Shown piece after piece: positions 50,310 through 52,760 of a DNA stretch of 52,760 nt (position 1 is its first letter; each line of letters begins with the position of its first letter). The translations under genes were made by a program, and so were the position numbers. This DNA comes from Planctomycetota bacterium. Its GTDB lineage: Bacteria; Planctomycetota; Phycisphaerae; SM23-33. Location of the stretch: assembly GCA_022705325.1 (NCBI GenBank), contig JAKJER010000043.1:1-52760 (forward strand), in the 5' to 3' direction. A model generated the notes under the pieces. That model did not search any database. It worked only from the letters and a program-made list of their open reading frames with translations, and had not been told where the DNA came from.

Positions 50310-51566
50310 ATGAAGCCCTCGCACGCCATCCAGGACAGTCCAGCCCAGGCGGGCCTTGAGCATTCGGCCGGTCCGCCGGCGCGGATCGCCCCGCTGGACG
50401 GCCTGCGCGGGGTGGCCATCCTCATGGTGATGGGCTTTCACCTGGTCGAGGTGTGCGGGCAATGGCGCGGGCGGGAGTGGCTCTCGGAGGGCTTGAGAGT
50501 CCTGTTCCGTCCGGGCTGGTCGGGCGTCGACCTCTTCTTCGTGCTGTCGGGCTTTCTCATCACCGGCATCTTGCTCGACAGCAGGGACTCTCCGCACTAC
50601 TTCCGGAACTTCTACGCCCGCCGCACGCTGCGAATCTTTCCGCTGTACTACGCCTTTCTCGCGGTGATGATGTTCCTGGTCGCCCCGGCCTCGGGCGAGT
50701 TCGACGAGATGCGCCGGACCCAGGCCTGGTACTGGAGCTACGCAGCCAACTGGCTGTACGCGCTCGACAACGGCTGGTCGGGGCCCGCGACTCACCTGTG
50801 GTCGCTGGCCATCGAGGAGCAATTCTACATTGTCTGGCCGCTGCTGGTCTATCTGCTGAGCCGGCGCCGGGTTCTTGTGCTTTGCGCCTGCCTGATCCTC
50901 GGCGCTCCGTGCCTGCGGGCCCTGCTTCTGGCCCTGGGCGGCGGGCGCATGGCAGCCTACACCGCCACCCCATGCCGACTGGACCCGCTGGCCATGGGGG
51001 CCCTCATCGCCGCCGCCATCCGCTGTCCGGGCGGGGCGCGCGTCGTGCACAAGTGGGCCGTTCCCGCCATCGGCGGCGCCCTGGTCTGTCTTGCGGCCAT
51101 CCTGATCTGGCGACGAAGCCTGAGCGAAATGGAGCCAGTCATGCAGGTGGGCGGGTTCTCCGCCCTGGCGATCTTCTACGGCGCCGTCGTGGGACTCGCG
51201 GTTTGCCTTCCCTCCAGCCATCGCCTGAACATCGCCCTGTCCTGGAGGCCTTTGCGGTTCCTCGGCGGCATCAGCTACGCCGTGTACATCCTGCACTTCC
51301 TCTGGCGATGCGTGTTCGGCTCGGATGCGTGGGCCGGCCTGTTCGGAGAAAGCTGGCCGGCGCGACTGGCGGCATACACTCTGGGGACCGTGGCGGCCTC
51401 CCTGATGAGCTGGCACCTGTTCGAGAAACACATCTTGAAACTGAAGGTCCGGTTCCCGGCAGGCCGGAACGCTGCCGGTCAGCGCCCGGCTGAGTCGAGC
51501 AGCTCGACCATGGATTTGCCGAGCGCCCGCCCGATCCAGCAGAACGTCCGCACGCTGCCCAGGTAG
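50310..51566 (+). CDS. Acyltransferase family 3 (OafA/YrhL-like) membrane protein
   Basis: A 418-residue membrane O-acyltransferase with about ten helices. Hallmarks are PLDGLRGVAILMVMGFHL (~28-45, with the functional His), GWSGVDLFFVLSGFLITGIL, YARRTLRIFPLYY and HLWSLAIEEQFYIVWPLL. Such enzymes move acetyl or other acyl groups to sugars of lipopolysaccharide, capsule or peptidoglycan on the outer face. The C-terminal ~30 residues are encoded antisense to the SASA esterase gene (88-bp overlap, 51479-51566). The start at ATG 50310 has AAAGG upstream. It may decorate the same surface glycan produced at 16-31 kb, but no direct evidence links them. Confidence 0.92.
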   Translation: MKPSHAIQDSPAQAGLEHSAGPPARIAPLDGLRGVAILMVMGFHLVEVCGQWRGREWLSEGLRVLFRPGWSGVDLFFVLSGFLITGILLDSRDSPHYFRNFYARRTLRIFPLYYAFLAVMMFLVAPASGEFDEMRRTQAWYWSYAANWLYALDNGWSGPATHLWSLAIEEQFYIVWPLLVYLLSRRRVLVLCACLILGAPCLRALLLALGGGRMAAYTATPCRLDPLAMGALIAAAIRCPGGARVVHKWAVPAIGGALVCLAAILIWRRSLSEMEPVMQVGGFSALAIFYGAVVGLAVCLPSSHRLNIALSWRPLRFLGGISYAVYILHFLWRCVFGSDAWAGLFGESWPARLAAYTLGTVAASLMSWHLFEKHILKLKVRFPAGRNAAGQRPAESSSSTMDLPSARPIQQNVRTLPR

Positions 51567-52552
51567 TGGTAGCCGAAGTCGTCGCCGACCTTCTTCCATT
51601 CGTCGATGTGGTTCTTCCACCCGTCGATGAGCTTGTCGGCGTCCGGGTCCCAGAACTTGGCCGTGTCCACCGCCTTCACGTTGCCCTTGAAGTCGGAGAC
51701 CTTCTCCATCGCCCCCTGGGCCTCCTTCACCTTGGCCATGCCGCCCGCGGCGGGCTTGAAGCCGTGCTGCCCGCTCTGGGCGATCACCACCGGCAGGTTG
51801 GCCGTCTTGAGGTCCTTGCGCACGTCGCGGATGAGCGCCTCCAGATTGGCGGCGTAGGCGTCGGCGTACTGGGCGTTGATCAGGTCGTTCCACCCCTGGA
51901 ACCAGACGAACCCCTTGATCTCGTAGCCCTGGCCCTTGTATTGCGGAAAACGCGCGCCCAACTCGTCCAGCGTGGTGCGGACCTCCTGAAGCATCTCGCG
52001 ATACGTCTTGCCGTACCGCTCGCGCACCTGCTCCAAGGTGACTTCGGGTCTCTTCCGCTTGCGGTTGTTCTCGTTCTCCTTCGCGAGGATCTCCTTGAGT
52101 TCCTCCTCCGTGGGATGCTTGGCGCTGGGCGGCAGGAAGTCCCGACCCAGGCTCCGCCCGCCCCAGGCCGTCTTGATCAGCAGCACCGGGTCCTCGTAAT
52201 AGTCGCCCAGGGCCATGCCGAACTCCAGCTCCACGCCGATCCGATCTCTCGAACCGAACCCCACCGTCAGCTCGCCGCGGCGCTCCAGGAAGTTGATCCA
52301 CACATCCTGCCGGACCACCCACTTGCCGTCCTTGTACAGGTGCTTGTAGAAGTCCTTGAACCGCGGGTCCTGGAGCTGCGACTCGGCCAGGCGGATCGTC
52401 CCCTTGCCTTCCATGTTCGACTGGCCCGCCAGGATGAACACCTTTACCTTGCCGTTGGCTTTGACCGCCTCCCCGCGAACCAGAGTGGCCAGACCCAGGA
52501 CCGTAAGGACCGCCGCAGCTGCCAGGGACGCAAGGGAAAATCGAAGTGTCAT
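51479..52552 (-). CDS. Secreted sialate O-acetylesterase-like (SASA) carbohydrate esterase
   Basis: A 357-residue protein with a signal peptide (MTLRFSLASLAAAAVLTVLG). The SGNH-type SASA domain shows the nucleophile Ser45 in LAGQSNMEG, the block KTAWGGRSLGRDF and the block GFVWFQGWNDL with catalytic Asp/Asn region, and a late YHYLGS His. It should remove acetyl groups from sugars such as xylan or sialic-acid type glycans (carbohydrate esterase 6-like). A charged insertion (~155-190, EEELKEILAKENENNRKRKR) is unusual. The start at ATG 52552 is fixed by AAGGAG 6 nt upstream and the signal peptide. Its 3' end overlaps the facing acyltransferase gene by 88 bp. The 160-bp upstream gap to the tRNA shows no other feature. 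Confidence 0.88.
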   Translation of the reverse strand: MTLRFSLASLAAAAVLTVLGLATLVRGEAVKANGKVKVFILAGQSNMEGKGTIRLAESQLQDPRFKDFYKHLYKDGKWVVRQDVWINFLERRGELTVGFGSRDRIGVELEFGMALGDYYEDPVLLIKTAWGGRSLGRDFLPPSAKHPTEEELKEILAKENENNRKRKRPEVTLEQVRERYGKTYREMLQEVRTTLDELGARFPQYKGQGYEIKGFVWFQGWNDLINAQYADAYAANLEALIRDVRKDLKTANLPVVIAQSGQHGFKPAAGGMAKVKEAQGAMEKVSDFKGNVKAVDTAKFWDPDADKLIDGWKNHIDEWKKVGDDFGYHYLGSVRTFCWIGRALGKSMVELLDSAGR

Positions 52553-52713
52553 GACGTGCTCCTTGTAAAAGGGGTCTTGTCGATTGCCGGCCATCGAAGG
52601 GCGGTCGCCAACCGACAAAGGGGAAACGCACGCCATTTGGGGCCATTTCATCCTGGTGGGGCGGGGAGCGTCGTTTGGGTTCTCGGGCGTGTCGCGGCGG
52701 GCGTCTGCTTCAC

Positions 52714-52760
52714 TACGCCCGACAGGACTCGAACCTGTGACCTGCGGTTTAGGAAACCGC
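52714..52760 (-). tRNA. tRNA-Arg (anticodon CCU), 5' part outside the window
   Basis: On the minus strand the anticodon arm GCGGT-TTCCTAA-ACCGC gives anticodon CCU. It is followed by a 5-nt variable loop, a T arm ACAGG-TTCGAGT-CCTGT, the 3' acceptor strand CGGGCGT and discriminator A at 52714. No CCA is encoded. The D arm and the 5' acceptor half lie beyond the right edge. Confidence 0.9.

Noticed and set aside
1..52760. CRISPR array, prophage or complete insertion sequence
   Set aside because: No set of regularly spaced direct repeats, no cas, integrase or transposase gene was seen on either strand.

Overview
The window is high-GC DNA (I estimate roughly two thirds G+C) from what looks like a free-living Planctomycetota bacterium, most likely of the Phycisphaerae type. 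This is inferred from gene content, not from a marker gene. The clues are a Tat-exported Cys-type sulfatase carrying HEAT-like repeats, a ThuA-HEAT-discoidin-like fusion, a GH5-like/BNR fusion, a SASA-type esterase, many secreted proteins of unknown function and a large polysaccharide locus. No rRNA, CRISPR array, phage or complete insertion sequence was seen. One partial tRNA (Arg, anticodon CCU) is cut by the right edge.

Layout. 1-16 kb holds mostly unlinked genes: the tail of a repeat-rich surface protein, thioredoxin reductase, a secreted protein of unknown function, the GH5-like/BNR enzyme, a CsgG-like/VWA protein, the ThuA/HEAT protein, a histidine kinase with a stand-alone receiver, and a sulfatase. 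16.2-30.8 kb is an exopolysaccharide locus built from two converging operons. The rightward one encodes a Wzx-like flippase, a pyruvyl transferase and a GT4 enzyme. The leftward one encodes a Wza-like lipoprotein, a Wzz-like protein (split by a one-base frameshift), an ExeA-like ATPase, a BY-kinase, a GT39-like membrane enzyme, two GT2 enzymes, a DUF354 protein and a GT4 enzyme. 31-35.3 kb encodes two related membrane proteins, a rhomboid protease with a helical tail and a zinc-ribbon membrane protein. 35.5-40.8 kb holds a TauE/SafE permease, a DUF362 protein and two divergent GT-C-like membrane enzymes. 40.8-44.2 kb is a compact three-gene cassette: a small YIDPGTG membrane protein, a methyltransferase with a kinase-like N-terminal loop, and a membrane alkaline-phosphatase-superfamily protein. 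It sits behind a good sigma70-like promoter followed by a 9-bp inverted repeat. 44.5-47.7 kb is a leftward SGNH hydrolase - nucleoside hydrolase - cupin isomerase operon that ends in a clear intrinsic terminator. 48-52.6 kb holds a small secreted Asn/Arg-rich protein, an EAL/HDOD remnant, a membrane protein, an acyltransferase and a SASA esterase.

The most unusual signal is non-coding. A ~165-bp element with near-identical architecture occurs twice, at 823-988 and 44273-44436. Each copy has TGTCCC ends facing GGGACA, a second TGTCCC exactly 20 bp inside the left end, a central hairpin, and a shared GGCTTACGCC block. Both copies occupy the only two roomy gaps between convergent genes in the window. 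It looks like a MITE-like or structured element and has no coding capacity.

Logic. The polysaccharide genes would make, flip, elongate and export a pyruvylated surface glycan. The flanking GT-C-like enzymes, acyltransferase and methyltransferase cassette could decorate the same or other envelope glycans. The sulfatase, GH5-like/BNR enzyme, esterase and nucleoside hydrolase fit scavenging of complex carbohydrates and nucleosides.
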